From Hallerella sp964501065 (GTDB lineage Bacteria > Fibrobacterota > Fibrobacteria > Fibrobacterales > Fibrobacteraceae): DNA of 64,000 nt. Positions 50,466-59,800 of the stretch are shown here, one piece after another; the stretch's first letter is position 1; the number at the start of each line of letters is the position of its first letter. The position numbers were made by a program, and so were the translations under genes. Location of the stretch: NCBI GenBank assembly GCA_964501065.1, contig CAZCRF010000002.1, positions 62,001 through 126,000 on the forward strand, given 5' to 3'. The notes under the pieces were generated by a model. The model was not told where the DNA came from, searched no databases, and saw only the letters and a list, made by a program, of their open reading frames with translations.

Positions 50466-50705
50466 ATGAAAAATTCACTCAAAGCGTTTCTGATTTGCCT
50501 TTGCCTGCTTTCGTTCGGCTGCGACGAGAGGGACGTCCGGAGTCGCTTGGAAAACGTGGTGGACGGACCGAGCGAGTTCGTCTTTCGGCAGACGTTCGAG
50601 ATTCACGATTGGGGCGAGAAGGATTCCGTGCAACTGAGCTTGCGCTACCTCGGCAACGGGAAAATCTCCTATAGGATTTTCGAATGTGTAAATTTCTTTC
50701 TGTAA
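50466..50705 (+). CDS. Small lipoprotein, 79 residues
   Basis: Lipoprotein signal MKNSLKAFLICLCLLSFGC (lipobox SFGC) followed by a charged stretch (DERDVRSRLENVVDG) and short strands (FVFRQTFEIHDWGEKDSVQL). The end, RIFECVNFFL, is abrupt and hydrophobic, so the gene may be 3' truncated. Last of the four-gene cluster. No family recognised. Confidence 0.55.
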   Translation: MKNSLKAFLICLCLLSFGCDERDVRSRLENVVDGPSEFVFRQTFEIHDWGEKDSVQLSLRYLGNGKISYRIFECVNFFL

Positions 50706-50765
50706 AATCAAAAGGGTCCGGAGAACTCGCCGTTTTTGGGCCGCAAATGACAAATATAGCTGTGA

Positions 50766-50781
50766 GGGGGAGTCCTCCCCC
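50766..50781. other. GC-rich hairpin between convergent genes
   Basis: GGGGGA pairs with TCCCCC around GTCC between the small lipoprotein gene and rimO. No T run follows on either strand, so it is at best a weak or Rho-assisted stop signal. Confidence 0.4.
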
Positions 50782-50790
50782 GGCTGCCCG

Positions 50791-52098
50791 TTAAGGAACA
50801 ATCTTCCCGACGAGTTCGTGAGGTTCCGCGTCGATGATTTGCACTTGGCGGAATTCCCCCGGCGTGGCGTTGCCTTCGACGATTTTCACGATGTCGTCGG
50901 AATCGAGGGAGTTGCCTTCCGTGCGGCCGAAGAAATGGTAATCGCTTTCTTCGGCGACTTCGTCGATCAGAACTTGGACTTTTTTGCCGATGAGGGACTC
51001 GTTCGCCTCCAGGGAAATTTCCTCTTGGAGGTCGTTGATGGCGTCAAGCCTTGCGCGGGCGAGTTCCTCGGGGACGGGGGCTTCTTTGAGCTTCATCGCG
51101 GGAGTCCCTTCTTCGGGGCTGAAGACGAATCCGCCCAAATGCTCGAACCGGACGTCTTGAATCAGTCGCATCAGCTTTTCGAAATCTTCCTGCGTTTCGC
51201 CGGGAAAACCGACAAGGACCGTGGTGCGGAGGGTGACGTCCGGAATCCTTTCGCGGATGTCGCCGAGCATTTTCCTCAGGGATTTCTCGTCGTAACGCCG
51301 TCGCATCAGTTTGAGCATCCGGGTGCTGGCGTGCTGGATGGGCATGTCGACGTATTTGCAGAGGCGCGGTTCTGTCGCCATCAAGTCCAAAAGTTCGTCG
51401 TCGATGAATTCCGGATACCAGTACAGCGTCCGAATCCACGGGATGCGGGTCTCGCTCAAGATGGCCTTGAGGAGCTTTGCCAAGGAATCTCCGCGTTGTT
51501 TGCCGCGATCATGACCGTAGAAAGTCGTGTCTTGGGCGATGAGGGTCAGTTCCTTGACTCCTTGGGACTCGAGCTGCTTTGCTTCCCGGACGATGCTCTC
51601 GATGGAAAAGGAGACTTGCTTGCCTCGGATGTTGGGGATGGCGCAGAATGCGCACCGGCGGTCACAGCCTTCGGCGATTTTCAGATAGGCGTGATGGGGA
51701 TATTCGCCCAAGTTCAGGCGTGCCAGGTTTTCGGTTCCGCTAGACTTTTCACCGAGTCCCAGAACGTTCAGGATTTTTCCCGGCTGGTAAGTGCCTAGCC
51801 AGTAGTCGACTTCGGGGATTTCCTTGGGGAGTTCCGTGATATAACGCCCGGAAAGGCAGCCGGTCACGACGAGCTTTTGCGTGGGCGTCTTGACCTTGGC
51901 GAAGGAAAGGATCGTGTTGATGGATTCTTCTTTGGCGGCTTCGATGAATCCGCACGTATTGACTAAAATGAAATTCGCCTTGTCTATCGACTGTTCGGAA
52001 ACGAAGCCGACCGAGAAAAGTTCGGCCAGGAGGTGTTCCGCATCCACTTGGTTCTTGGCGCAGCCTAGTTGGGCGGTGAAAATGTGCGGATGTTTCAA
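50791..52098 (-). CDS. rimO: Ribosomal protein S12 methylthiotransferase RimO
   Basis: Radical-SAM enzyme of 435 residues that methylthiolates the conserved Asp of ribosomal protein S12. N-terminal UPF0004 domain with three cluster cysteines (GCAKNQVDAE, VNTCGFIEAAK, VTGCLSGRY), radical SAM motif CDRRCAFCAIP (CxxxCxxC, about 145-155), and the RimO-type IPxxRGKQxSxxIExI segment, then a TRAM domain. The GCAKNxVD start and IRGKQVS separate it from MiaB. ATG overlaps the SPOR gene stop (ATGA). Confidence 0.93.
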   Translation of the reverse strand: MKHPHIFTAQLGCAKNQVDAEHLLAELFSVGFVSEQSIDKANFILVNTCGFIEAAKEESINTILSFAKVKTPTQKLVVTGCLSGRYITELPKEIPEVDYWLGTYQPGKILNVLGLGEKSSGTENLARLNLGEYPHHAYLKIAEGCDRRCAFCAIPNIRGKQVSFSIESIVREAKQLESQGVKELTLIAQDTTFYGHDRGKQRGDSLAKLLKAILSETRIPWIRTLYWYPEFIDDELLDLMATEPRLCKYVDMPIQHASTRMLKLMRRRYDEKSLRKMLGDIRERIPDVTLRTTVLVGFPGETQEDFEKLMRLIQDVRFEHLGGFVFSPEEGTPAMKLKEAPVPEELARARLDAINDLQEEISLEANESLIGKKVQVLIDEVAEESDYHFFGRTEGNSLDSDDIVKIVEGNATPGEFRQVQIIDAEPHELVGKIVP

Positions 52099-52955
52099 AA
52101 GGATTCCCAGTCGTCGTAAACTTCTTCGGAGGCGGGGGCTTGCTCTTGTGCCGCCGGTGCGGCTTCATTTGCGGCGGGCGGTTCCTGCGCGCCCGCTTGG
52201 GCGGAGTCCGCCTCGACTGCCGGAGCTTGTTCGGCGGCGGGCTGTTCCGGTTGCGGCTCTTGCGCGGGCATTTCGGCGGTTTCGCTCGGAGAGGCTTCCG
52301 TCTGCGGAGCGGGAGACTCTTCCGTTGCAGGTTCTTCCGGGACTGCTTCTGCGGATTCCGTGTAGGCTCCGGAATTGTTGTAAGAGTCGGAATGATTGTA
52401 GGAGTTGGAACTTTCCGCGGGTTCCGGGGATCCGACCTTGTCGTTCGCCCGGTTGTCTATCCACCAGGCGAATCCCAGCGGTCCGAGGGACGATTTGCCG
52501 AAGTTCCGGGCTGCGTCTGTCGTTTTGAAGTAGCCGACGCGGACGCGGTAATAAGTCCCTTCGAGTTCCCCGGGGTTTTCCACTTGGGCGAGGTAGGCGC
52601 GGATGCCCTTGCTCTCGAGTTGCTTCAAAATGGCCTGGGCGTTGCGCTTTGAAGGTTGGATGCTCACTTGGATGGTGATTTGCCCTTCTTTCCCGGGTTG
52701 CGCGGAGTCGGGCTTGTCCAAGGTGAACGTGCCGTTTGGCAGGACGGAATCCGCTGAAAGGGACTCGATGGATTGGAGCGTCGGCATGGAGGCTTCTTTC
52801 TCCGCCACCGCTTGCTTTTCTGCCTGCACCTGCTTGGCTTCCGTCTTTTTGGCAGGGGCGATTTCCGGTACGACTTCGCTTTCGTCGTTGCAGGCGCAAA
52901 GTGCCGCAATGAACAGTGCAGACCCGACAGCGATAAAGAATTTTGCCAACTTCAC
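52095..52955 (-). CDS. SPOR-domain lipoprotein with a long Ala/Glu/Pro-rich tail
   Basis: 286 residues: lipoprotein signal ending ALCAC, a charged linker, a SPOR domain (about 90-170: GQITIQVSIQPSKRNAQAIL, GTYYRVRVGYFKTTDAAR) that binds denuded septal peptidoglycan, and a low-complexity acidic C-terminus (about 185-286). GTG 52955 is preferred: AAGGAG lies 7 nt upstream and the signal peptide begins there (VKLAKFFIAVG). Reversed from the usual order, the SPOR domain precedes the linker. Probably acts in division or envelope maintenance. Confidence 0.82.
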   Translation of the reverse strand: MKLAKFFIAVGSALFIAALCACNDESEVVPEIAPAKKTEAKQVQAEKQAVAEKEASMPTLQSIESLSADSVLPNGTFTLDKPDSAQPGKEGQITIQVSIQPSKRNAQAILKQLESKGIRAYLAQVENPGELEGTYYRVRVGYFKTTDAARNFGKSSLGPLGFAWWIDNRANDKVGSPEPAESSNSYNHSDSYNNSGAYTESAEAVPEEPATEESPAPQTEASPSETAEMPAQEPQPEQPAAEQAPAVEADSAQAGAQEPPAANEAAPAAQEQAPASEEVYDDWESF

Positions 52956-53138
52956 CTTTTTTCTCCTTGAATTCAAGCTTCAAAGGCCTTTTCTCCAAAT
53001 ATATATAAGTCTTTTGGGGTTTGGACGGCTTGTCATCCGTTGAAGCCGCTTTTTGCAAATGTTCCCGTTGCCCTTGACGCTTTTCGGGGATTTAGGTATA
53101 TTTGCGGCGCATTTCAAAATTTCAACCCGAGGAATCGA

Positions 53139-53348
53139 ATGATCGGTGTCGTAGTCAAACCCAATGAACCTTTTGAACGCGCTCTCAAGCGTTTCACCAA
53201 GTCTTGCGAAAAGAACGGAATCATTTCCGACGTGAAGAAACGCCAGCGCTATGAAAAGCCTTCCGAAGAACGGAAGCGCGTCGAAACCGCCGCCCGCCGC
53301 AAGCGTTTGAAAGAGCTTGCCGAAGCGAATCGCAAACGTCTTTATTGA
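53139..53348 (+). CDS. rpsU: 30S ribosomal protein S21
   Basis: 69 residues, usual length: MIGVVVKPNEPFERALKRFT, then the basic helix KRQRYEKPSEERKR and tail RRKRLKELAEANRKRLY. GAGG lies before the ATG; a TATATT box is about 40 nt upstream. Followed by yqeY, a common pairing. Confidence 0.95.
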   Translation: MIGVVVKPNEPFERALKRFTKSCEKNGIISDVKKRQRYEKPSEERKRVETAARRKRLKELAEANRKRLY

Positions 53349-53368
53349 TTCGGGCTTTTTGAAATGCC

Positions 53369-53395
53369 AAGGGAAAGTGTTGAACTTTCCCTTTT
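53369..53395 (+). terminator. Hairpin between rpsU and yqeY
   Basis: AAGGGAAAGT pairs with ACTTTCCCTT around GTTGA, followed by a short T run. It would partly end rpsU transcription. Confidence 0.7.
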
Positions 53396-53454
53396 GGTGT
53401 TTGTAAATTGTATATGTTCAAACGAATCCCCCGTTTGGGGGAAAGGATATTCTT

Positions 53455-53925
53455 ATGGCAGATTCTTTGGTCAAGGCGGACAGCCCCCTTCTTTCGGAAA
53501 TCCTTTCGGACATCAAGGCGGCGATGAAGGCGCATGACGCCTCCACTCTCGAAATTCTCCGGACGCTTCATTCCGACATCAAGAACGTCGCCATCAATGC
53601 GCAGAAGGCAGTCTCGGACGAGACGGTTCTCGACGTCATCGCCAAGAGCATCAAGCAGCGCAACGAGGCTGTCGAAATGCTCCGCAAGGGCGGCCGGGAG
53701 GATAGCGCCCGGGAAGAGGAAAAGGCCTTGGAAGTTTACCGGAAGTATCTGCCGAAGCAGCTCTCGGAAGATGAAGTCAAATCCTTGATTGCGGAAGTCA
53801 AGACGCAGGTCGGCGCTGTGGGCCCGAAGGACATGGGGAAGCTCATGAAGGAGCTTTCCCCGAAGACGAAGGGCCGCTTCGACAGCCGCCGCTTGAGCGA
53901 TTTGGTCAAGGCCGCATTGGCTTAG
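53455..53925 (+). CDS. yqeY: GatB/YqeY domain protein
   Basis: 156 residues of the YqeY/GatB tail family: LLSEILSDIKAAMKAHDAST, IKQRNEAVEMLRKGGREDSA (about 63-82), YRKYLPKQLSEDEVKSLI and the C-terminal GAVGPKDMGKLMKEL...GRFDSRRLSDLVKAAL. Related domains bind tRNA in the Glu-tRNA amidotransferase; the free-standing role is unclear. Its stop overlaps that of the convergent sigma-54 regulator by 4 nt. Confidence 0.92.
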   Translation: MADSLVKADSPLLSEILSDIKAAMKAHDASTLEILRTLHSDIKNVAINAQKAVSDETVLDVIAKSIKQRNEAVEMLRKGGREDSAREEEKALEVYRKYLPKQLSEDEVKSLIAEVKTQVGAVGPKDMGKLMKELSPKTKGRFDSRRLSDLVKAALA

Positions 53926-55451
53926 GCGAACCGTTTCGGATTGATGCCGAGCATCTTTATCTTGTAGCCGAGGATGCGCTGGGTCGTCGCCAAGGCCCGT
54001 GCCGCAGGGGCGACTTTCCCCTTGGCGCTTTTCAGCGCGTCGCAGATGATGTCCCGCTCGTAGGTCTCGACCATGCTTTTCAAATCCCCGCGTACGGGCG
54101 CGCCGGTGGATTCCGCTGTCTGCAAAGTCGGAGGCAAGTGGTGCGGATAGATGACGTTCCCTTCGGCGACGAGGACTGCCCGTTCGATGCAATTCTCCAG
54201 TTCGCGGACGTTTCCCGCCCAGTGGTAACTCATCAGCATGTCGATTGTCCCCGTGGAAAGGCGGCGGATGTCCTTGCCGAGCATCTTGCTGTAGCGTTCA
54301 AGGAAGTAATCCGCGAGGAGGACGATGTCGCTTTTGCGCTTGCGCAGGGGTGGCACGTAAATCGGGAAAATGTGCAGACGGTAATAGAGGTCTTCGCGGA
54401 ATTTCCCGTCGCGGACCATTTGGAGCAAGTCCTTGTTCGTCGCCGCGATGACGCGGATGTTGACGTGTATCGTCTTGTTCCCGCCGACGCGTTCGAATTC
54501 GCGCTCTTGCAGGACGCGGAGGAGCTTGACTTGGAGGGACGGGGAGATTTCCCCGATTTCGTCTAGGAAGATTGTCCCGCCGTCCGCCATTTCGAAGCGT
54601 CCCTTGTGCTCGGATACGGCTCCGGTGAAGGCCCCTTTCTCATGGCCGAAAAGTTCGCTCTCGATGATGTTCTCCGGGAGGGCGGCGCAGTGCACGCGGA
54701 TGAACGGCCCACCGGCTCTTTCGGAGTTGTAGTGGATGGCTTGGGCGACAAGCTCCTTGCCCGTTCCCGTTTCGCCGAGAATCAATACCGTCGAGGGGCT
54801 CTTGGCGACTTTCGCGATTTGGTCGAAGACGACTTGCATTTCCCTGGAGTTGCCGATGATGTTGGACGGCCTGAACCTGTCCTTCAGTTCCGATCGGAGG
54901 CGCTCGTTCTCGGCCTGGAGAATTTCCGTTTCCTCTTCGGCTTGGCGGCGCAGCTTGACGGCGGAGGCAATCATCATGGCGATGATTTCGAGAAGGCGCA
55001 GGTCGTCGTCGAGTTGGTCTGTCGGCGAATTGAACTCGTCGACGCTCAACGTGCCGACGACTTCCTTTTCGATGGAAATCGGTACGCAGATGAAGCTCTT
55101 GTTGGAATCCTTGCCGCGCCCCGTCCTGTCCAAGAACCGGGAGTCCTTGGTGACGTCGGGGACGACTATCGGCTTGCCCGTTTCGACGACGATGCCCGTG
55201 ATGCCCTCGCCGACCTTGTATCGGCCTTTTTTGGTCTGGGTGGGGGAAAGCCCGGAGGCGAGTTCGATGGAAATTTCCCCCGTCTGGCGGTTGTACAGGG
55301 ATACTGTCGCATGCTTGAATCCCATGTAGTCGCCCAAGGTGTTCATGACCGGGCGGAGGACGTTCCGCATGTCCATGTTCTCGTCGAGAATCTGGCTTAT
55401 TCGGTAGAGTAATTCCAGTTCCTTTATCTTTTGTTCGTCTTTGATGGCCAT
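53922..55451 (-). CDS. Sigma-54-dependent activator with GAF domain (NifA-like)
   Basis: 509 residues in NifA order: GAF sensor (about 10-170; ELLYRISQILDENMDM), AAA+ domain (about 200-430) with Walker A GETGTGKELVA, the sigma-54 loop ESELFGHEKGAFTGA (GAFTGA intact) and Walker B GGTIFLDEIGE, and a Fis-type HTH (AKGKVAPAARALATTQRILG). GGGAGG lies before the ATG 55451. It is the last gene of gltB-gltD-nifA-like, 10 nt after gltD, so it probably controls ammonia assimilation; the signal sensed by the GAF domain is unknown. Confidence 0.88.
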   Translation of the reverse strand: MAIKDEQKIKELELLYRISQILDENMDMRNVLRPVMNTLGDYMGFKHATVSLYNRQTGEISIELASGLSPTQTKKGRYKVGEGITGIVVETGKPIVVPDVTKDSRFLDRTGRGKDSNKSFICVPISIEKEVVGTLSVDEFNSPTDQLDDDLRLLEIIAMMIASAVKLRRQAEEETEILQAENERLRSELKDRFRPSNIIGNSREMQVVFDQIAKVAKSPSTVLILGETGTGKELVAQAIHYNSERAGGPFIRVHCAALPENIIESELFGHEKGAFTGAVSEHKGRFEMADGGTIFLDEIGEISPSLQVKLLRVLQEREFERVGGNKTIHVNIRVIAATNKDLLQMVRDGKFREDLYYRLHIFPIYVPPLRKRKSDIVLLADYFLERYSKMLGKDIRRLSTGTIDMLMSYHWAGNVRELENCIERAVLVAEGNVIYPHHLPPTLQTAESTGAPVRGDLKSMVETYERDIICDALKSAKGKVAPAARALATTQRILGYKIKMLGINPKRFA

Positions 55452-55461
55452 GAGCCCTCCC

Positions 55462-56883
55462 TTACAAAAGGGTTTGGATGATTCCGTTTGCGACGCGTTT
55501 TCCATCGGCAATGGCGCGAACGACAAGGGATTGCCCCGTTGCCGCGTCCCCTGCAATATACACACCTTTTGCCGAAGTCATTCCGAATGCGTCCCGGAAA
55601 ATGCGCCCTCTTTCGTCCGTTTGCAGGTGAAACGCCTCGACGATTTCGGGGATGGCGTGCCCGACGAACCCCATCGCGAGCAGGACCAAGTCCGCTTGGA
55701 GAATGAATTCCCCGCCGGGCTTCGGCGTGTTGTACATCCTTCCGTCGTCTCCGCGGCGCCATTCGATTTCCGTGCAGCGGAGAGCCTTGACCGCCCCGTT
55801 CTCGCCGATCGCCTCTAGCGTGTTGACGTTCCATTTGCGCTCGCAGCCTTCTTTGTGCGCCGGCGTCTCCTTGAAGATGCGGGGCCATTCCGGCCACGGG
55901 TTGTTCGGGGCGCGTTTGAGCGGGGAGTTCGGCATGATTTCTATCTGCATGACGTCTAGCGCACCTTGGCGGATGGCCGTGCCGATGCAATTCGCCCCGG
56001 TGTCGCCGCCGCCGACTACGACGACGTGTTTCCCTTGTGCGCTCTTGGTTTCATCGAAAGAGAACCGTTCCCCTCCGTTCACGCGGTTCTGTTGCGTCAG
56101 GTAATCGACGGCGAAATGGATGCCCGACAGCTCCCGTCCGGGGACTTTCAAATCCCTCGGAGAACGGGATCCGCAGCAAAGTACAATGGCGTCGTTGTTG
56201 CGGAGGATGTATTCCGGGGAAATGTCCTTGCCGATGCGGACGTTCGTTTCGAAACGGACGCCCTCTTGTTCCATCAAGGCGACTCGGCGTTCGATGACGG
56301 ATTTGGGAAGGCGGAAGTCCGGGATGCCGTAACGCATGAATCCGCCGACGTGGGCGGCCTCTTCGTAGACGGTCACCTGGATGCCCGCCCGGTTCAGGTA
56401 CTCTGCGGTGGAAAGTCCCGAGGGCCCGGAGCCGATGACCGCGACGCGCTTGTCGAAGCGGATTTGCGGAATGTTCGCGTGCACCCAGCCGTTGTCGTAG
56501 GCGTTTTCGATGACTCGATGTTCGATTTCACGGTTCGTGACGGCGTCCCCGTCTAGACCGCCCACGCAAGAGCCTTCACAAAGGGCCGGGCAGACGATTC
56601 CCGTGAACTCCGGGAACGGGCTGGTGTCGAGCAGAAGGTCCAGCGCGCCGCGCCATTCCCCGCGGCTTACGGCGTGGTTGATTTCCGGGATGACGTTCGA
56701 TAGGGGGCATCCGTAGGCGTGGCAGAACGGTACGCCGCAGTTCATGCAGCGGAGAGCCTGCTCCATCACTTGCTCCTTGGGCATTTCGAGAGACGTCTTC
56801 CGGTAATCGCGGATCCGTTCTGGAATCGGACGTTCTTCGGCTTCTCGACGGGGAATGTTGAGAAAAGGCTTGTCGGGACTCAT
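55462..56883 (-). CDS. gltD: Glutamate synthase small (beta) subunit
   Basis: 473 residues, standard size. N-terminal Fe-S domain with cysteines in ALRCMNCGVPFCHAYGCPL and IVCPALCEGSCVGG; FAD-binding VAVIGSGPSGLSTAEYL (about 148-164); NADPH-binding VVVGGGDTGANCIGTA (about 291-306); C-terminal FAD box GVYIAGDAATGQSLVV. It supplies electrons from NADPH to GltB. Start ATG 56883 overlaps the gltB stop (ATGA). Confidence 0.95.
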   Translation of the reverse strand: MSPDKPFLNIPRREAEERPIPERIRDYRKTSLEMPKEQVMEQALRCMNCGVPFCHAYGCPLSNVIPEINHAVSRGEWRGALDLLLDTSPFPEFTGIVCPALCEGSCVGGLDGDAVTNREIEHRVIENAYDNGWVHANIPQIRFDKRVAVIGSGPSGLSTAEYLNRAGIQVTVYEEAAHVGGFMRYGIPDFRLPKSVIERRVALMEQEGVRFETNVRIGKDISPEYILRNNDAIVLCCGSRSPRDLKVPGRELSGIHFAVDYLTQQNRVNGGERFSFDETKSAQGKHVVVVGGGDTGANCIGTAIRQGALDVMQIEIMPNSPLKRAPNNPWPEWPRIFKETPAHKEGCERKWNVNTLEAIGENGAVKALRCTEIEWRRGDDGRMYNTPKPGGEFILQADLVLLAMGFVGHAIPEIVEAFHLQTDERGRIFRDAFGMTSAKGVYIAGDAATGQSLVVRAIADGKRVANGIIQTLL

Positions 56884-59800
56884 TTGCTTTCTCCTTTTTG
56901 CGAGATTCTCATGCGTTCGAGTGCTCGGCGGTATTCCATGGGGAACACCTTGACGAAAAGTTCCCGAGCCGAGTCCCAATGGGAGAGAATCCGCTTTGCC
57001 TTGGGGCTTCCCGTGTATTTGACGTGGTTTTCGATGAGGCTCTTCAATTCGGTTTCATCGTCTTCGCCGAGAGGGTCTAAATCTATCATCTCCGTATTGC
57101 AGAGACTGTCGAAGCGGCCGTCTTCGTCGAGCACATAGGCGATTCCGCCGCTCATGCCCGCGCCGAAGTTGATGCCCGTCGGACCCAGGACGACGACGCG
57201 GCCGCCCGTCATGTATTCGCAGGCGTGGTCTCCGACTCCTTCGACGACGGCTTTGGCGCCGCTGTTGCGGATGGCGAAACGTTCCCCGACGCGGCCGTTC
57301 AGATAGACTTCCCCGGATGTCGCCCCGTAAAGGATGACGTTCCCGCCGATGACGTTTTCTTCGGGGGCGAAAGTGCTCCCCTTCGGTGGGCGGACGATTA
57401 TCTTTGCGCCGGAAAGGCTCTTGCCGATGTAGTCGTTCGCTTCGCCCTCCAAGTCGAAGGTCAATCCGTGCGCGGCGAATGCGCCGAGACTTTGCCCGGC
57501 GGAGCCCGAAAGGTGGAGAGTGATGGTGTCGTCGGGAAGCCCCGCGTAGCCGTACTTTCTCGCGATGCGGCTCGAAATCAACGTGCCGAAGGTGCGGTTC
57601 GTGTTGTGAATCGGATAGTCCAGGGTGATGGGCTTTTTCTTTTCAATCGAGTCGGCGACTTTGGGGAGAATTTCATAGTCGATTGCCCCGGCAAGTCCCG
57701 TCTCCTGCTTGATGGTGCAGCGCACTTCGCCCGGATTTGTCGACGCTTGGTGGAGAATCCCCGAATAGTCGAGTCCTTTCGCCTTCCAGAAGTCAATCGC
57801 CCGGTTCACTTCGAGAAGGTCGCTTCGCCCCACCATGTCGTCGAACTTGCGGAATCCCAAGAGAGCCATGTAATGGCGGACTTCTTCGGCGACGAAGGTC
57901 AGGTATTGGATGATGTGTTCGGGAGTTCCCTTGAATCGCTTGCGCAGTTCCGGGTCTTGGGTGGCGACGCCGACGGGGCAAGTGTTCGAATGGCAATGGC
58001 GCATCATCACGCATCCGAGGACGACCAAAATGGATGTGGCGAACCCGAATTCCTCCGCCCCGAGGAGTGCGCCGATGACGACGTCCCGACCCGTTTTCAT
58101 TTGACCGTCCACCTGGAGGCGCACCCGGCTGCGGAGCTTGTTCAAAACGAGAGTCGTCTGCGTTTCGGAAAGCCCGAGTTCCCAAGGGACGCCCACGTGC
58201 TTGACCGAGGAAAGCGGGGAAGCTCCCGTTCCGCCGTCGTAGCCGGAAATCAGAATCATGTCGGCACGGGCCTTGGCGACGCCTGCCGCCACAGTCCCCA
58301 CTCCCACTTCGGAGACCAGCTTCACGGAAATCCGGGCTTTGTCGTTCGCATTCCGCAAATCGAAAATCAGCTGGGCGATGTCTTCGATGGAATAGATGTC
58401 ATGGTGGGGCGGCGGGCTGATGAGTGTCACGCCGGGGGTGGAATGTCTCACGCGGGCAATCTGTTCGCTGACCTTGTGGCCGGGAAGTTGTCCCCCTTCT
58501 CCGGGCTTCGCCCCTTGGGCGATTTTGATTTGCAATTCGGACGCGTTGACCAGGTATTCATCCGTCACGCCGAAGCGTCCGCTGGCCACCTGCTTTGTCG
58601 CCGAGGAGAGGCTGTCCCCGTTTGGAAGGGGAATGTAGCGCACCGGGTCTTCGCCGCCCTCGCCGCTGTTGCTCCTCGCCCCGATTCGGTTCATGGCGAT
58701 GGCAATCGCTTCGTGCGCTTCGTTCGAAATGGCCCCGTAGCTCATCGCGCCCGTCACGAACCTCTTCATGATTTCGGACGCGGGCTCCACTTCTTCGATG
58801 GGGACGGGGGCTGTCTTTTTGAAGGCGAAAAGTCCGCGCAGGGTGCTTTGCTGTTTCGTCTGGTCGTTAATCCGTTCCGCGTAGGAATCGTAACGCTTTT
58901 GGTCGCCGGTGCGGACGGCCGCGTGCAAATCCGCAATGGCCTGCGGCGTCCAAAGATGCCGTTCGCCGTCCTTTCGGTAGCGGTATTCGCCGCCCGGTGG
59001 GAGGATCGGGCTCTTGCTTTCGATGGCCTCGCGCCAGCGCATGAGGGTTTCTTTGGCGATTTCCTCGAGACCGATTCCGCCGACGCGACTGGCCGTCCCC
59101 GTGAAATACTTGTCGACGACGCTTTTAGAGATGCCGACGATTTCGAAAACTTGTGCGTTGCGGTAGCTCCGGAGTGTGGAAATTCCCATGCGGCTCATGA
59201 TTTTCTTCAAGCCCTTGTTCATGGCGTCGATGTAATTCTCCACGGCTTCCGTCACGCCGATTTGCTTGTCCAATTGATGCTCGCGGCTTAAATGGGCGAT
59301 GGATTCAAAGGCGAGGTAAGGGTTGACGGCCGTTGCGCCGAATCCGAGGAGGCTTGCGATGTGCATGACTTCCCGCGCTTCCCCCGTTTCGAGAATCAGT
59401 CCGCAGCTCGTGCGGATGCCCACACGGGAAAGGTGTCCGTTCACGGCGGAAACTCCAAGCAAGGCGGGAATCGGGGACATTTCGTCGGGAAGGTCCTTGT
59501 CGCTCAGGATGATGATCTTGTGGCCGGAGCGGACTTCCGCCTCCACTTTTTCGCACAAATCGTCGAGGGCCATTTCCAGGAGCTTCCCGGCGGAGAGCGA
59601 ATCCGAAAGCACGGGGAATCCCATTTGGACTGTGGCGCATTTGAAATCTTCCTGGTTCAGGGAACGCAGACGCCCCAAGTCCTCATTCGAAAGAACGGGG
59701 TAGCGGAACTTGACCAGCCGCGCTTGGGAAGGCTCTTCCGCGAGGATGTTGTCATGGATGCCCAAATAGGTCATGAGACTCATCACCAATTCTTCGCGAA

